A stretch of DNA of 64,000 nucleotides from positions 496,001 through 560,000 of the forward strand of contig NZ_JAHUWK010000003.1 in NCBI RefSeq assembly GCF_019219065.1, read 5' to 3'. Within the stretch, counting starts at the first letter, position 1, and each line of letters opens with the position of its first letter. Source of the stretch: Duganella sp. sic0402 (lineage in GTDB: Bacteria > Pseudomonadota > Gammaproteobacteria > Burkholderiales > Burkholderiaceae_D). Made by a program: the position numbers and the translations under genes. Shown here in pieces: positions 9,068 to 17,264 of this stretch. Under the pieces are notes generated by a model. It saw only the letters and a program-made list of their open reading frames with translations. It did no database searches and had not been told where the DNA came from.

Positions 9068-9262
9068 TGACTGGCCGGTCTTCTGGCTTGCCCTCATCCT
9101 TCCCTGCCCTTGCCTTCCCGTGCGCTTGCACAGTGGCGTTCGGTCAGCGTCGTCAGGCTTACAGCAGCGGGGGCTGCGCCGGACTGGCGCGCAATGTAAT
9201 CGCGCGCGTCACCGGCTTCCCGTTTCACCCCGCAGCTGAAAAGACGCGGGGCACCATTCACG
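9068..9262 (-). ncRNA. Cobalamin (B12) riboswitch
   Basis: Read on the minus strand the conserved blocks appear in order: GGTGCC near 9255, GGGTGAAACGGGAAGCCGGTG, CGCAGCCCCCGC with CTGTAA, GCCACTG, GGGAAGG, and finally the B12 box AAGCCAGAAGACCGGCC at 9073-9089. This is the complete adenosylcobalamin-class aptamer layout. It lies about 155 bases upstream of the TonB receptor start at 8915 and should switch the receptor-PepSY operon off when cobalamin is plentiful. The rest of the 8916-9349 gap is leader plus the divergent promoter region. Confidence 0.95.
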
Positions 9263-9312
9263 TATGGGGGCGGATTCTAGCATACGGACATACGGCCTGG
9301 CCGGATTGCGTC

Positions 9313-9340
9313 TATAATTAATGCAACTAACCTGCATTAA
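9313..9340 (+). promoter_or_regulatory. Promoter -10 and palindromic operator of the NiCoT gene
   Basis: A perfect TATAAT at 9313-9318 is followed by arms TTAATGCA (9318-9325) and TGCATTAA (9333-9340), a perfect 8-base inverted repeat with a 7-base spacer. It covers the expected transcription start, where a repressor would block initiation. A metal-sensing repressor is a reasonable guess given the permease gene just downstream; the regulator is not identified. Confidence 0.6.
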
Positions 9341-9349
9341 GGATTGTAT

Positions 9350-10150
9350 ATGACCGAATCGCTACCGACAATTGAATTGGCTTTGCTGCTGGGATTGCGG
9401 CATGGCCTGGCGCCGGACCACCTGGCCGCCATCGATGGCCTGACCATGCGTGCGCGCCCCGCAGCAGCGCCGTGGATGGGCGCCTTGTTCGCTATCGGCC
9501 ATGGCGTGATCGTGCTGTTGATCGTGGCCCTGGCCGATCTGGCGTCCGCCTGGCTGCAACTGGATTCCCCGTTTCTGCACGCCATGGATCTGCTGGAATG
9601 GCTGCCCGGCATGCTGCTGCTGACGTTGGCCGTGCTGAATGCGCGCAGCCTGCTGCGGCCGATACAGCAGGGTCCTCGCAACGGTCTGAGTGCGCGGCTG
9701 GTGGCGCCATTGAGCAGCGTGCGGCCACTGACCGCGCTGGGCATCGGCATGCTGTTTGCGCTGGGTGTGGAAAGCATCTTGCAGGCGCTGGCCTGGGGCT
9801 ATGCGTCCGCGCAGCTGGCTGGCGATGGCTGGAGCGCCTTGCAGGTGGCCGGCGCCTTTGTGCTGGGGATGGCGATTACCGATGCCTTGGATGGCTATGC
9901 GACCGCACGCATTTCCGTCGGCGCCGGCCAGCAGGCGATCCAGCAATTCCGCCGCCGCATCGGCTGGCCTATCGTGGCGCTGTGCGGCGTTAGCGGCACG
10001 CAGTTGCTGATGTCGAAGGCCTGCGCCAGCTGCGGGCTGGCCGAGGATGGTCTGCGCATGCTCGGTATGGCCATGGTGGCGATCACCCTGGCGTTATACG
10101 CCTACACATGGACGCAGACTAAGCGTACGCCAGCTGTGCGGGAATCGTAA
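9350..10150 (+). CDS. NiCoT-family nickel/cobalt permease
   Basis: 266 residues with about seven hydrophobic segments. The first carries RHGLAPDHLAAID, the H-x4-DH signature of NiCoT metal permeases (HoxN/NixA type), and a second conserved stretch LGIGMLFALGVES follows near the middle. The ATG at 9350 is preceded by AAGGA with a 6-base gap; an in-frame TTG at 9344 is less likely. It is divergent from the B12-riboswitch receptor operon, which points to cobalt rather than nickel as substrate. Its last 32 bases overlap the end of the convergent sensor kinase gene. Confidence 0.85.
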   Translation: MTESLPTIELALLLGLRHGLAPDHLAAIDGLTMRARPAAAPWMGALFAIGHGVIVLLIVALADLASAWLQLDSPFLHAMDLLEWLPGMLLLTLAVLNARSLLRPIQQGPRNGLSARLVAPLSSVRPLTALGIGMLFALGVESILQALAWGYASAQLAGDGWSALQVAGAFVLGMAITDALDGYATARISVGAGQQAIQQFRRRIGWPIVALCGVSGTQLLMSKACASCGLAEDGLRMLGMAMVAITLALYAYTWTQTKRTPAVRES

Positions 10151-13055
10151 GGCGTACCACCGTGCCGCCCTGTTCCCCTGCGCCGATCTCGATCTGGCCG
10201 CCCATCCGCTGCACGCGCTCGCGCATGCCGACGATGCCCCAGCGGCCTACGCTCGCGGCAACGGTGCCGATACCGATGCCGTCATCGGTAACTGATGCAG
10301 AAAACACCTGCTCGCCATAGCACAGCTCCGCCGCGATGCGGCTGGCCTGCGCGTGACGTGCGCTATTCCACAGGGCTTCGCGCAGCACGTAGAAGACTTC
10401 ACGCGTGGCGTCTTCGCGCAATGGCCGCTGCGCACCGGTGGTGGTGAAGTGCAGCAGGCTTTCAGCGGCGGGCACGCTGACGGCCACCGACTTGCGCAGC
10501 GCGGTGAACAATTCATCGCGCACCGGATCGCAGCGCAAGCCAACTACTTCGTCGCGCGCGTTCTCGACCAGCTCCTGGGCATGGATCAGCACCGTGTCCA
10601 GCTTCGCCTGTAAATCCGGCTCCTGCAGCATGCGGCTTTGCAGCGTGTGGAAGCGCAGTATCAGCGCCTGCACCGCCTGTAGCAGATTGTCATGCAGCGA
10701 GCGGGCGATGCGGCCACGCTCCTGCAACGTCGCTTCAAGCAGCGCCCGCGCGCGTTCGTCGGCACGCCGCCTGACGGTCGCAATCCGCCATTGATACGCG
10801 GCCACCACGGCCAGCAGCAACAGCGCCGCGCACAGTAAACGGAACCACCATGTCTGCCAGAACTGCGGGGCGATATGGAAGCGCAGTTCCGCGCCCTTGG
10901 TATTCCACACACCATCTTCATTGGCGGCGATCACCTGGAAGCGATAAGCACCCGGCGCCAGATTGGTGTAATGGGCGCTGCGATCGTGCTGTACTTCTTT
11001 CCACCCGCCGTCAACGCCTTCCAGCCGGTATTTCAGCCTCACCCTTTCCGGTATCGATAGCGCGGTGGCGGCAAAGCTGATGTCCACGGCAGTCGGATGT
11101 CCAGGCAATTTCATGCCATCCAGCGGCTGCAGCTCGCCGTCGGCCGTCTGCAAGGATTGAATGATGACGTCCGGCGCGCGCGGATTGCGGCGGATCTGCG
11201 CCGGATCAATCCAGCCTGCCTGGGCAATCGTCGCGTAATACACGCGGCCGGCACTGTCGAGGCTCAGCGAAGGCAAGGGCCGCGTTGGCGAGGCATTGCC
11301 GTTGACGCCGTCTTCAAAGTTGAATAGCTCACTGTCCAGTGGCTGCGCCGGCGTGTGCCAGAACTGCGCCAGTTCCGCAGCCGGCACCCGCAGCAAGCCG
11401 TCGTTACAGTGCAGCCATAGCTGGCCGAGATGGTCCACCACCATCCCGGTCACGCGCTGCACCGGCGCGCGCCGCTGGAAAGTCATCGGCTGCACTTTGT
11501 CGCCATCGACCCAGGCCACGCCCATGTCGCCGCCGATCAGCAGACGCCCGCCAGCGTCCAGCATGCTGAGCGTATTGCCGATCTGTAGATTGCTGCTGGC
11601 CGGCAGCAGTTTCAGCGCATCCGCCGTCAGCACACCAACGCGGTTATTGGTCAGTCCGAGCCAGGTCTTGCCGTGCGCGTCGCGCAGCATGCTGATTGGT
11701 GTTGGGTCCTGCTGCCCTTGCAGACGCGGGTCCTGCTGCCACGCGCCGTTATCGAAACGCCACAGGCCATGGCGCGCCAGCGACACCAGCAGCCGGCCAT
11801 CGCCCTCCAGCGCCAGCGCCTGCACGCCCAGGCGTGCGTTGGCTGGCACAGGCAACTCCCAGCGTTGCTCCTTATCGCGGCCGAACTCCCACAATGCCGC
11901 GTTGGTGCCGACCCAGACGTGATCGGGCGCCGTGCGCAAGATCGCGTTCGGCACTTTGACCTGGGTTTCCACCGGGGCGCCGTCGGGGCGTATGCGCAGC
12001 ATGGGCAAGGTATTACTGCCGACCCACATCTCCTCGTTCAGGCCGGGTTGCGCCAGCCAGAAATGATCCTGCCGCCTGACCTGATGGAAGCGGTGCAGGC
12101 GTATCCGCTCCACGCCGTCGTACAAGGTGCGCCACAAATTGCCCTCGCGATCGAGCAAGGTGATCAGGCCAATGCCGCCATTGCCGGCGCCAGCGCTGGA
12201 GGCAACGATAGGCGGATAGAACTCGACCTCGTGCCAGCTGCCATCGGCGCGCTGATTGAGCCGCGCTACGCTGCCTTCATGCAAGGCCACCACCGTGCCG
12301 TGCGGACCGTTGAGCATGATGGTGTAGCGCTCCGGGTGATCAAGCTGTATCGGATGCAACGCGCCATTGCTGTCCAGCCTGGCCAGGCTGCCATCCGGCA
12401 GTTTCACCTGCAAGCGCTTATTGACGAAGCTGTAGCGCACTTGTGCAGGGAACTTCATGACAGAGGCGAACTCTTCCGCCCCTTTAGGCAAGGCGAAGAC
12501 TTCCGTGCCGCCGATGGCCCACAGCGTTCCCTCTGCGTCGAAGCGGATCTGATTGGCCAACTGCTTGCGGCGGCCCACCTGCACCCATTTTCCCTGCTCC
12601 AGCTTGACGATGGCGGTAGTGGTGCAGGCATATAGCTGACCGTCCGCTGCGGCGGTGATGCCGTTGACGCTCCCCAATGGAAAATCCTTGCCCGCCACAA
12701 AATGCCGCGCGCCCTGCGCGGTAAATAAACTGAGGCCACCGAAGGTATAGCCGACCGCCAGGCCACCGCCTGGGATGTAGCGTAGCGAAGACGTGGCCGA
12801 GGATTGCAGGCCGTGGCCGTAAACCTTGGTCTCCGGCTTAAACTTGCCGCCGTCGAAGCTGTACAGGCCAGTCGACGAGGAGAACCACATCACACCATCT
12901 GACGTTTGCGTCAAATCGAAAGCCTGACCTGGGGCGCCGTCCGCCAGCGTCCAGCGCCGGCGCTCGAATGACAGGTCATCGTTGGCTGCGGCCGCCCATG
13001 CGTTCAACGACACCAGGCACCACCACAAAACCAATGCCAGCCGGCCTCCCCTCAT
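10119..13055 (-). CDS. Propeller/Y_Y_Y sensor histidine kinase without adjacent receiver
   Basis: 978 residues. The ATG at 13055 is preferred over 13073 because AAAAGGAAGCGT precedes it and it leaves a clean signal peptide (LALVLWWCLVSLNAWA). A large periplasmic region of repeated propeller blades (about 30-640, for example DGVMWFSSSTGLYSFDGG) is followed by a Y_Y_Y domain (about 670-735), one membrane helix (about 740-760), a HisKA_3 domain with the phosphorylated histidine near 788 (RIARSLHDNLLQAV) and an HATPase domain with DDGIGIG near 924. No response regulator is adjacent. A LysR gene lies 46 bases upstream on the same strand. Related sensors detect polysaccharide breakdown products or other extracellular ligands; the ligand here is unknown. 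Confidence 0.88.
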   Translation of the reverse strand: MRGGRLALVLWWCLVSLNAWAAAANDDLSFERRRWTLADGAPGQAFDLTQTSDGVMWFSSSTGLYSFDGGKFKPETKVYGHGLQSSATSSLRYIPGGGLAVGYTFGGLSLFTAQGARHFVAGKDFPLGSVNGITAAADGQLYACTTTAIVKLEQGKWVQVGRRKQLANQIRFDAEGTLWAIGGTEVFALPKGAEEFASVMKFPAQVRYSFVNKRLQVKLPDGSLARLDSNGALHPIQLDHPERYTIMLNGPHGTVVALHEGSVARLNQRADGSWHEVEFYPPIVASSAGAGNGGIGLITLLDREGNLWRTLYDGVERIRLHRFHQVRRQDHFWLAQPGLNEEMWVGSNTLPMLRIRPDGAPVETQVKVPNAILRTAPDHVWVGTNAALWEFGRDKEQRWELPVPANARLGVQALALEGDGRLLVSLARHGLWRFDNGAWQQDPRLQGQQDPTPISMLRDAHGKTWLGLTNNRVGVLTADALKLLPASSNLQIGNTLSMLDAGGRLLIGGDMGVAWVDGDKVQPMTFQRRAPVQRVTGMVVDHLGQLWLHCNDGLLRVPAAELAQFWHTPAQPLDSELFNFEDGVNGNASPTRPLPSLSLDSAGRVYYATIAQAGWIDPAQIRRNPRAPDVIIQSLQTADGELQPLDGMKLPGHPTAVDISFAATALSIPERVRLKYRLEGVDGGWKEVQHDRSAHYTNLAPGAYRFQVIAANEDGVWNTKGAELRFHIAPQFWQTWWFRLLCAALLLLAVVAAYQWRIATVRRRADERARALLEATLQERGRIARSLHDNLLQAVQALILRFHTLQSRMLQEPDLQAKLDTVLIHAQELVENARDEVVGLRCDPVRDELFTALRKSVAVSVPAAESLLHFTTTGAQRPLREDATREVFYVLREALWNSARHAQASRIAAELCYGEQVFSASVTDDGIGIGTVAASVGRWGIVGMRERVQRMGGQIEIGAGEQGGTVVRLTIPAQLAYA

Positions 13056-13101
13056 ACGCTTCCTTTTGATCATTCACACAAACGGCAAGTATATAGGCTG
13101 G

Positions 13102-13998
13102 TTACGTGGACTTGAACTCTTGCACCAGAAAGTCGATGAAGGCGCGCATCTTGGCCGGCAGATTGCGGCGGCTCAGATAGTACAGATACAGATCGGCTGA
13201 AGGCAGTGTGTAGCCCGGCATGACCTCGCGCAGACGGCCGCTTTCCAGGTATTTGGCGACATCCCATTCCGAACGCTGGACGATGCCGTGGCCGTCCAGC
13301 GCCCAATTGAGCACGATGTCGCCATCGTTGCTGGAGACTGCGCCGCGCACTTTGACCAATTCCACCGTGCGCCCTTTCAGCAGGCGCCAGGTGCCGTACA
13401 CGTCGTCGTTCTGGCGGTGCAGGATGCAGCGGTGGCGATGCAGTTCCTGCGGCGTCTGCGGCTCGCCCGCTTGCTTCAGGTAGGCCGGCGAGGCGCACAG
13501 GAAGCGCCGGTTCTTCATCAGCCGGCGCGCGGTCAGGCGGGTGTCGGGCAGTTCGCCGAAACGGATCGCCAGGTCATAGGCTTCCTCCGCCAGGCTGATC
13601 GGACGGTCGGTCAGGTGCAGCTCGACTTCCACCTCCGGATAGGCGTGGGCGAAGCGCGAGACGATGGGCGCGATGCGCGTGCGGCCGAATCCCGGCGTGG
13701 CATTCACGCGCAACAGGCCTTTCGGCTCGGCGCGGCCGCTGGCTACCGATTCTTCCATGTCACGGATGCGGTGCAGGATGTCGCTGGCCTGGGCCAGGTA
13801 AAGCTCGCCCTCATTGGTCAGGCTGATGCGGCGCGTGGTGCGGTTGACCAGGCGCACGCCGAGCCGCTGCTCCATCTGGCTGAGGCGCCTGGTGACGGCC
13901 GGCGGCGTCACGCCCAGCTCGCGCGCGGTCGCGCTCATGCTGCCCAGCTTGGCCAGCAGGACGAAAAAGTTCAGGTCCGGCGCCGCTTCATTTTTCAT
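13102..13998 (-). CDS. LysR-family regulator, probably of tarD
   Basis: 298 residues with an N-terminal winged helix-turn-helix (about 8-66, ..SMSATARELGVTPPAVTRRLSQMEQRLG) and a periplasmic-binding-protein-like effector domain of the group that contains DmlR and AaeR-like regulators. It is divergent from the D-tartrate dehydratase gene, with 86 bases between the starts. That is the classic arrangement in which the regulator activates its neighbour in response to the substrate, here perhaps a tartrate or related hydroxy acid. The kinase gene downstream on the same strand could be co-transcribed. Confidence 0.88.
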   Translation of the reverse strand: MKNEAAPDLNFFVLLAKLGSMSATARELGVTPPAVTRRLSQMEQRLGVRLVNRTTRRISLTNEGELYLAQASDILHRIRDMEESVASGRAEPKGLLRVNATPGFGRTRIAPIVSRFAHAYPEVEVELHLTDRPISLAEEAYDLAIRFGELPDTRLTARRLMKNRRFLCASPAYLKQAGEPQTPQELHRHRCILHRQNDDVYGTWRLLKGRTVELVKVRGAVSSNDGDIVLNWALDGHGIVQRSEWDVAKYLESGRLREVMPGYTLPSADLYLYYLSRRNLPAKMRAFIDFLVQEFKST

Positions 13999-14084
13999 TT
14001 CAAGTGAAGAATGGTTTTAATTGTGGTGAATTATAAATGACAAATTCAAGAGTAAGCTAATCGCATCTTCAACAGGAGTACAGC

Positions 14085-15248
14085 ATGAGAATCGTAGAAA
14101 TCCGCGAAAAAACCGTCCCGATCAGTTCCCCGATCCGCAACGCCTATATCGACTTCAGCAAAATGACGCTGAGCCTGGTGGCCGTGGTGACCGATGTCAT
14201 CCGCGACGGCAAGCCGGTAATCGGCTACGGCTTCAATTCCAACGGCCGCTATGGCCAGGGCACGCTGATGCGCGAACGCTTCATTCCGCGCATTCTGGAA
14301 GCCGATCCTGCCAGCCTGGTCGACGACAGCGGCAACAATCTCGATCCGCACAAAATCTGGAACTGCATGTTCACCAACGAGAAACCGGGCGGCCACGGCG
14401 AGCGCTCGGTAGCCATCGGCACCATCGATATGGCGGTGTGGGATGCGGTGGCCAAGATCGAAGGCAAGCCGCTGTTCCAGCTGCTGGCGGACCGCTACGG
14501 GAATGGCAAGGCCGACCGCAACATCTTTGTGTACGCAGCCGGCGGCTACTACTATCCGGGCCAGGACCACGGCAAGCTGAAGGATGAGATGCGCAGCTAT
14601 ATCGACCGCGGCTACACGGTGGTGAAAAAGAAAATCGGCGGCGCCTCGCTGGACGAAGACTTGCGCCGCATCGACTCCATCCTGAGCGTGCTGCAGGACG
14701 GGCAGAAACTGGCGGTCGACGCCAACGGCCGCTTCGATCTGGACACCGCAATCAAGTACGCCAAGGCGCTGTCGCAGTACGACCTGTTCTGGTACGAGGA
14801 ACCGGGCGATCCGCTCGACTTCGAATTGCAGGCCACGCTGCGCAATTACTACGCCAACCCCATGGCGACCGGCGAAGACCTGTTCTCAATGCAGGATGCG
14901 CGCAACCTGATCCGCTACGGCGGCATGCGCGCCGACCGCGACTGGCTGCAATTCGACTGCGCGCTGAGCTACGGCCTGGTGGAGTATCTGCGCACGCTGG
15001 ACATGCTGCGCGAACACGGCTGGTCGGCCAAGCGCTGCATCCCGCACGGCGGCCACCAGATGTCGCTCAACATTGCCGCCGGCCTGGGCCTGGGCGGCAA
15101 TGAATCCTACCCGGATCTGTTCCAGCCTTATGGCGGCTTCCCGGACGGCGTCAAGGTCGAGAACGGCCATATCCTGCTGCCCGAGCTGCCGGGCATTGGC
15201 TTTGAGGGCAAGGCCGACCTTTACCGCGAGATGGTCAAGCTGGCCTAA
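14085..15248 (+). CDS. tarD: D(-)-tartrate dehydratase (enolase superfamily)
   Basis: 387 residues, equal in size to the characterised Bradyrhizobium TarD and, from memory, very close to it along the whole length. The active-site residues are all present with a constant one-residue offset: K183 in VVKKKIGG, metal ligands D212 (VDANGR), E238 (WYEEPGDP) and E264 (ATGEDL), and H321 in CIPHGGHQ. The enzyme dehydrates D-tartrate to oxaloacetate, which enters the citric-acid cycle. CAGGAG precedes the ATG by 7 bases. A LysR gene is divergent. No tartrate transporter is nearby. Other acid-sugar dehydratases share this fold, but the RNAYIDFSKMT and GFNSNGRYGQG stretches fit TarD. Confidence 0.88.
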   Translation: MRIVEIREKTVPISSPIRNAYIDFSKMTLSLVAVVTDVIRDGKPVIGYGFNSNGRYGQGTLMRERFIPRILEADPASLVDDSGNNLDPHKIWNCMFTNEKPGGHGERSVAIGTIDMAVWDAVAKIEGKPLFQLLADRYGNGKADRNIFVYAAGGYYYPGQDHGKLKDEMRSYIDRGYTVVKKKIGGASLDEDLRRIDSILSVLQDGQKLAVDANGRFDLDTAIKYAKALSQYDLFWYEEPGDPLDFELQATLRNYYANPMATGEDLFSMQDARNLIRYGGMRADRDWLQFDCALSYGLVEYLRTLDMLREHGWSAKRCIPHGGHQMSLNIAAGLGLGGNESYPDLFQPYGGFPDGVKVENGHILLPELPGIGFEGKADLYREMVKLA

Positions 15249-15250
15249 GC

Positions 15251-16954
15251 TCATTTCAGCGGCGTCAGCGCCTGCAAGCCGGCCGACACATACACCAGCG
15301 GCGCGTTCCAGTTGATCGTGACCTCGTTGCTGGCGTAGGAGCAGACGTGGTCAAGATAGGACTTGGCCGGCAATGCCGATGGATAAGGCTGCGGACAATG
15401 CGTCTTGTCCTGCTGGCCCGGCTGCGGGCCGCCAGCCAGGAAGCCCGGCACTGGCGCCGCGATGCCATCGGCTTCCGATGGCCGGTGGTGCGGATGCAGC
15501 GTTGCGCGCGCGCCGTAGCCGGTGACAAACGACATATCGAGCGCATTCCGCCCCAGCACATAATCCAGGCTGGACTGGGCAGCGTCCAGATAAACACGCT
15601 TGCCGTTCAAACGGTAGCCATGCAGCAGCACCATGGCCTGGTTCAGCGCCACCGCATTGCTGCCCCAGACAAAGTCGCTTGTCTGCATGCTGATGCCATA
15701 AGGCGATTGCCGCCATCCATCGGCCAGTTGTTGCGCCAGCTTGTCGATGCGGCTGGCGATCAGCGGCTGATCGGCAGCGGGCGTCAGTTTCTGCCGATGC
15801 CGTGCCAGCGATAGCCACGCCAGTCCGCGCACATCGCTCCATGATGGCACGGTGGCCGGCTGCTCCGGCGCGCGCATGGCTTTGTAGAATTCGTCCTGGC
15901 CGGTGGTGATGTACAGCTCGGCGGCGGCCCAGGCAAATTCATCGCTGACATCGTTGTCGCCATAGTCGCCGGTGACGATGTCCTGCGGTTGCTTGTAGTA
16001 GTCGCGCGAATGGGCTTGCGCCCATCGCCACGCGGACTGCGCGGCGGCCAGCATGCGGGCCGACAGTTTCTGATCGAACGGTGCGTAGACGCGGCTGGCG
16101 GTTGCCATGACGGCGGCGAAATCCAGCGCGGCGGCGGTGGACTTCTGTACCACGTAGCGCGGTTCTTTGGCCTGGTCCGGCATCACCATGCCGTCGAAAC
16201 GCTGGTTGGTGAGTTTGTGATAAACGCCGCCGTCGGCCGGGTCTTGCATGGTCAGCATCCACTCCAGGTTCCACCAGGCTTCGTTGAGCAGGTCAGGCCT
16301 GCCATTGCCGCTTTCCGGAATATTGAGGCGCTGTTGCTGGAAGTAGGCGGGGAAATCTTCGTAGGCGGCCAGCAGCGTGTAAGTGGAGATGCCGGAGTTG
16401 ACGACGTATTTGTTGTAGTCACCCGCGTCGTACCAGCCTTTGGGGCTGGAGATGCGCGAGCCCGCCGGGCGCTGTGGCGAGGCGGCCGAGGCATGGATCA
16501 GCACTTGTGTATCCGGATGTCCCGCTGGCCGCGCATAGACGCCGGCGTGTTTGGCGTCCAGCGCGATGCTGGCGCGGTTGAAGTAGAAGGCTTTGATCGA
16601 TGCGGCGTTCAGCGCCTGGTAGGCGGATGCGCTGACCTTGAACGGCAGCGAGTCTGGCAGGCCGTCGACGCGCAGCAGATATGTTCCCGGTTTGGTCAAG
16701 GCGGCAAAGCTGGCCTGACGGACCGTGTCGCCGGAATCCGCTGAGCGCGCGGCGGGTCCCAGCAAGCCAGTCAGCACCACCTTGCCGCTATCTGCCTCGA
16801 CCACTTTGAATTCCCGCACTGCGCCGTCCGGCACCACCGCCACTTTCGCCGCACCGGGCAGAAAGCCGAGCTGATTCAGTTTGATGTCGTCCGCGATGGC
16901 CGCGCTGCACGCGCCAAGGCTGGCGATGGTCCAGGCCAGGATAGCTTTCTTCAT
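15251..16954 (-). CDS. Glycoside hydrolase family 9 (cellulase/glucosidase), secreted
   Basis: 567 residues. The ATG at 16954 is chosen because GGAGGAGAC precedes it and it yields a signal peptide (MKKAILAWTIASLGACSAAIA); the longer open frame to 17101 crosses an operator. An Ig-like CelD_N domain (about 24-110) precedes the GH9 catalytic domain. Catalytic features are GWYDAGDYNKYV (D176, D179) and the terminal SYASNEVTINWNAPL with acid E544. The cysteine at 16 could also be read as a weak lipobox. Likely activity is endo- or exo-cleavage of beta-glucans. A perfect LacI-type operator lies immediately upstream of the ribosome site, suggesting sugar induction. It ends 2 bases from the convergent tarD stop. 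Confidence 0.88.
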   Translation of the reverse strand: MKKAILAWTIASLGACSAAIADDIKLNQLGFLPGAAKVAVVPDGAVREFKVVEADSGKVVLTGLLGPAARSADSGDTVRQASFAALTKPGTYLLRVDGLPDSLPFKVSASAYQALNAASIKAFYFNRASIALDAKHAGVYARPAGHPDTQVLIHASAASPQRPAGSRISSPKGWYDAGDYNKYVVNSGISTYTLLAAYEDFPAYFQQQRLNIPESGNGRPDLLNEAWWNLEWMLTMQDPADGGVYHKLTNQRFDGMVMPDQAKEPRYVVQKSTAAALDFAAVMATASRVYAPFDQKLSARMLAAAQSAWRWAQAHSRDYYKQPQDIVTGDYGDNDVSDEFAWAAAELYITTGQDEFYKAMRAPEQPATVPSWSDVRGLAWLSLARHRQKLTPAADQPLIASRIDKLAQQLADGWRQSPYGISMQTSDFVWGSNAVALNQAMVLLHGYRLNGKRVYLDAAQSSLDYVLGRNALDMSFVTGYGARATLHPHHRPSEADGIAAPVPGFLAGGPQPGQQDKTHCPQPYPSALPAKSYLDHVCSYASNEVTINWNAPLVYVSAGLQALTPLK

Positions 16955-16963
16955 GTCTCCTCC

Positions 16964-16987
16964 ATATTTGAAATCGTTTTCAAATAT
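16964..16987. promoter_or_regulatory. LacI-family operator upstream of GH9 gene
   Basis: Perfect 10-base arms ATATTTGAAA and TTTCAAATAT around TCGT. Read on the minus strand the core is GAAAACGATTTC, with the central CG and flanking A/T symmetry typical of LacI-type sugar repressors. It sits directly before the GGAGG of the GH9 gene. No lacI-type gene is in the window, so the repressor must be encoded elsewhere. Confidence 0.8.
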
Positions 16988-17015
16988 GATGGCGCATTTT
17001 GCGCAGGAGAGCAAT

Positions 17016-17138
17016 TCAAAGGTAGCGTGCGAACGCAAAGCCGGCGCTGAGCAACACGCTGCCAAACGCCGCCATGCGCCAGGTGAGCTGATAAACCGCA
17101 TTAGCCAGCTCCTCCTTGGTGGCGAAAGTTTTAAACAT
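17016..17138 (-). CDS. Small putative membrane protein (40 aa)
   Basis: A 40-codon frame beginning MFKTFATKEELANAVYQL, with a charged N-terminal helix and a hydrophobic C-terminal half (MAAFGSVLLSAGFAFARYL) that could span the membrane once. Codon use looks natural and the layout resembles tiny single-helix proteins common in proteobacteria. The ribosome site is weak. It lies in the 310-base gap between the GH9 gene and the LysR gene, 29 bases from the operator. No function can be assigned and it may be spurious. Confidence 0.4.
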   Translation of the reverse strand: MFKTFATKEELANAVYQLTWRMAAFGSVLLSAGFAFARYL

Positions 17139-17264
17139 CATTTCGGTATGGACTCTAAACGCCTGCTCGCACTCAGAACTGGCGCCTTGTGGCATGGGCT
17201 GAATAAATGGTCAGACCATCATGCGGCCGCGAAAAACACGCCGCTGTACGCCCTCTCACACCCG

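Noticed and set aside
8916-9131. N-terminal extension of the TonB receptor up to 9131
   Set aside because: It runs into the cobalamin riboswitch, and the ATG at 8915 gives a proper signal peptide and ribosome site.
16955-17101. N-terminal extension of the GH9 protein
   Set aside because: It crosses the LacI-type palindrome and lacks any family similarity; GGAGG stands before the ATG at 16954.
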